Source of the DNA: Pseudomonadota bacterium
GTDB taxonomy: Bacteria; Desulfobacterota; BSN033; WVXP01; G020346125
Assembly: GCA_030672465.1 (NCBI GenBank)
Contig: DAOVGJ010000024.1
Coordinates: 1 to 6,439, forward strand
Direction: 5' to 3'
DNA length: 6,439 nucleotides
The translations under genes and the position numbers were made by a program. Shown here one piece after another: positions 6,069 to 6,439 of this stretch. The notes under the pieces are model-generated. The model saw only the letters and a list, made by a program, of their open reading frames with translations, was not told the origin of the DNA and ran no database searches. Each line of letters opens with the position of its first letter. Positions within the stretch are counted from its first letter, which is position 1.

Positions 6069-6132
6069 AATCAATATCAAAATGCCTGAGCGAAATACAG
6101 ATTTAACCTCTCAGGAGAAACGAGGCTTAAAA

Positions 6133-6207
6133 TGGTAGGCACGGGCGGTTTCGAACCGCCGACTTCTACCGCGTCAAGGTAGCGCTCTCCCCCTGAGCTA
6201 CGTGCCT
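6133..6207 (-). tRNA. tRNA-Val (anticodon GAC), CCA encoded
   Basis: A complete cloverleaf of 72 bases plus encoded CCA. The acceptor stem AGGCACG pairs with CGTGCCT, followed by discriminator A and CCA (6133-6135). The D stem is GCTC/GAGC with loop AGGGGGA. The anticodon stem CTACC/GGTAG carries loop TTGACGC, so the anticodon is GAC (6173-6175), which reads GUC and GUU valine codons. The variable loop is 5 bases, and the T stem GGCGG/CCGCC carries loop TTCGAAA. All five stem sets are perfectly paired. Two further bases outside the acceptor stem could pair as well (GT upstream with AC of the ACC end). It precedes thrS on the same strand, behind a TTGACA promoter. Confidence 0.97.
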
Positions 6208-6222
6208 ACAAAAAACGTAAAA

Positions 6223-6251
6223 TCTTTACCAATATTTCCAGCAATTGTCAA
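6223..6251 (-). promoter_or_regulatory. Candidate sigma-70 promoter for tRNA-Val
   Basis: On the minus strand, a perfect -35 box TTGACA (6246-6251) is followed after 17 bases by TAAAGA (6223-6228). The predicted start near 6216 would give an 8-10 base leader before the tRNA, as is usual for tRNA genes. The -10 match is only moderate. Confidence 0.6.
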
Positions 6252-6267
6252 GCACTTTTTGTATAAG

Positions 6268-6296
6268 ATGGTAAATTTATTTGGAAAACATGTCAA
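6268..6296 (-). promoter_or_regulatory. Second, upstream candidate promoter with TTGACA box
   Basis: A second perfect TTGACA (6291-6296) is followed after 17 bases by TACCAT (6268-6273), four matches to the -10 consensus. It lies 45 bases upstream of the first promoter, so tRNA-Val and possibly thrS may have tandem promoters. It might instead be an upstream binding site rather than an active start. Confidence 0.45.
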
Positions 6297-6317
6297 CCCT
6301 TGTTTTTTGGAGCTTGC

Positions 6318-6421
6318 TGAGTGCTCACTTGTCCCTTCGCTTCGGTGCTCCGCGGTCTGTTGCCCAAATTCCCTTTCGCTCACTGAAAAGAATTTTTGAC
6401 CATTCTAGAGTTCGCTTCACT
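6318..6421 (-). repeat. Degenerate repeated words upstream of tRNA-Val
   Basis: The stretch from 6297 to the right edge has no credible gene. On the minus strand it holds related words: AGTGAAGCGAA (6411-6421), AGTGAGCGAA (6375-6384), CCGAAGCGAA (6336-6345) and the partly palindromic GTGAGCAC (6321-6328). The first three are 36-39 bases apart. The second shares the 10-mer CAGTGAGCGA with 986-995 in the palindromic element after tyrA. It may be a decayed intergenic repeat; the copies are short, so chance is not excluded. Confidence 0.3.
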
Positions 6422-6439
6422 GCAAATCCAAAACTCGCC

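Noticed and set aside
6003..6080. N-terminal extension of thrS to 6080
   Set aside because: The extra 26 codons run through the 15-bp hairpin and do not resemble ThrRS. The TGS domain begins exactly at the ATG at 6002.
6198..6399. Small open frames on both strands upstream of tRNA-Val
   Set aside because: They overlap the tRNA promoter region or the tRNA end, lack ribosome binding sites and have no recognisable protein character.

Overview
The window looks like the chromosome of a Gram-negative bacterium. It carries an IHF-type DNA-bending protein, a secreted outer-membrane beta-barrel protein, a tRNA gene with its CCA end encoded, and the conserved thrS-infC-rpmI-rplT translation cluster followed by ihfA and a small MerR regulator. 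That order, and the stand-alone beta-type DAHP synthase, suggest a Desulfobacterota (deltaproteobacterial) lineage. This is inference from gene order and protein style, not a database result.

Left part, plus strand (1-1916): the 3' end of a DAHP synthase gene (aroF) is followed by a broken remnant of prephenate dehydrogenase (tyrA). The remnant lacks the NAD-binding half and carries a one-base frameshift. Next is about 330 bp without a gene, dominated by nested inverted repeats (898-1116). A candidate promoter then precedes a 226-residue outer-membrane beta-barrel protein. This gene converges on the minus-strand operon, and one hairpin (1948-1974) serves as a bidirectional terminator.

Right part, minus strand (reading 6296 down to 2004): tandem candidate promoters precede tRNA-Val(GAC). 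Then come a perfect 15-bp hairpin, thrS, infC, rpmI, rplT, ihfA and a MerR-family gene. thrS to rplT encode threonyl-tRNA synthetase, initiation factor IF3 and ribosomal proteins L35 and L20, all of the translation apparatus. pheS and pheT, which in many proteobacteria sit between rplT and ihfA, are absent; a 127-bp gap stands in their place. The best start for infC is a non-standard ATC codon behind a near-perfect Shine-Dalgarno sequence, which would fit the known IF3 self-control on rare start codons.

I see no defence system, transposase, CRISPR array or new enzyme system. The points most worth a second look are the decayed tyrA, the nested palindromic element after it, the non-canonical infC start and the hairpin between tRNA-Val and thrS.
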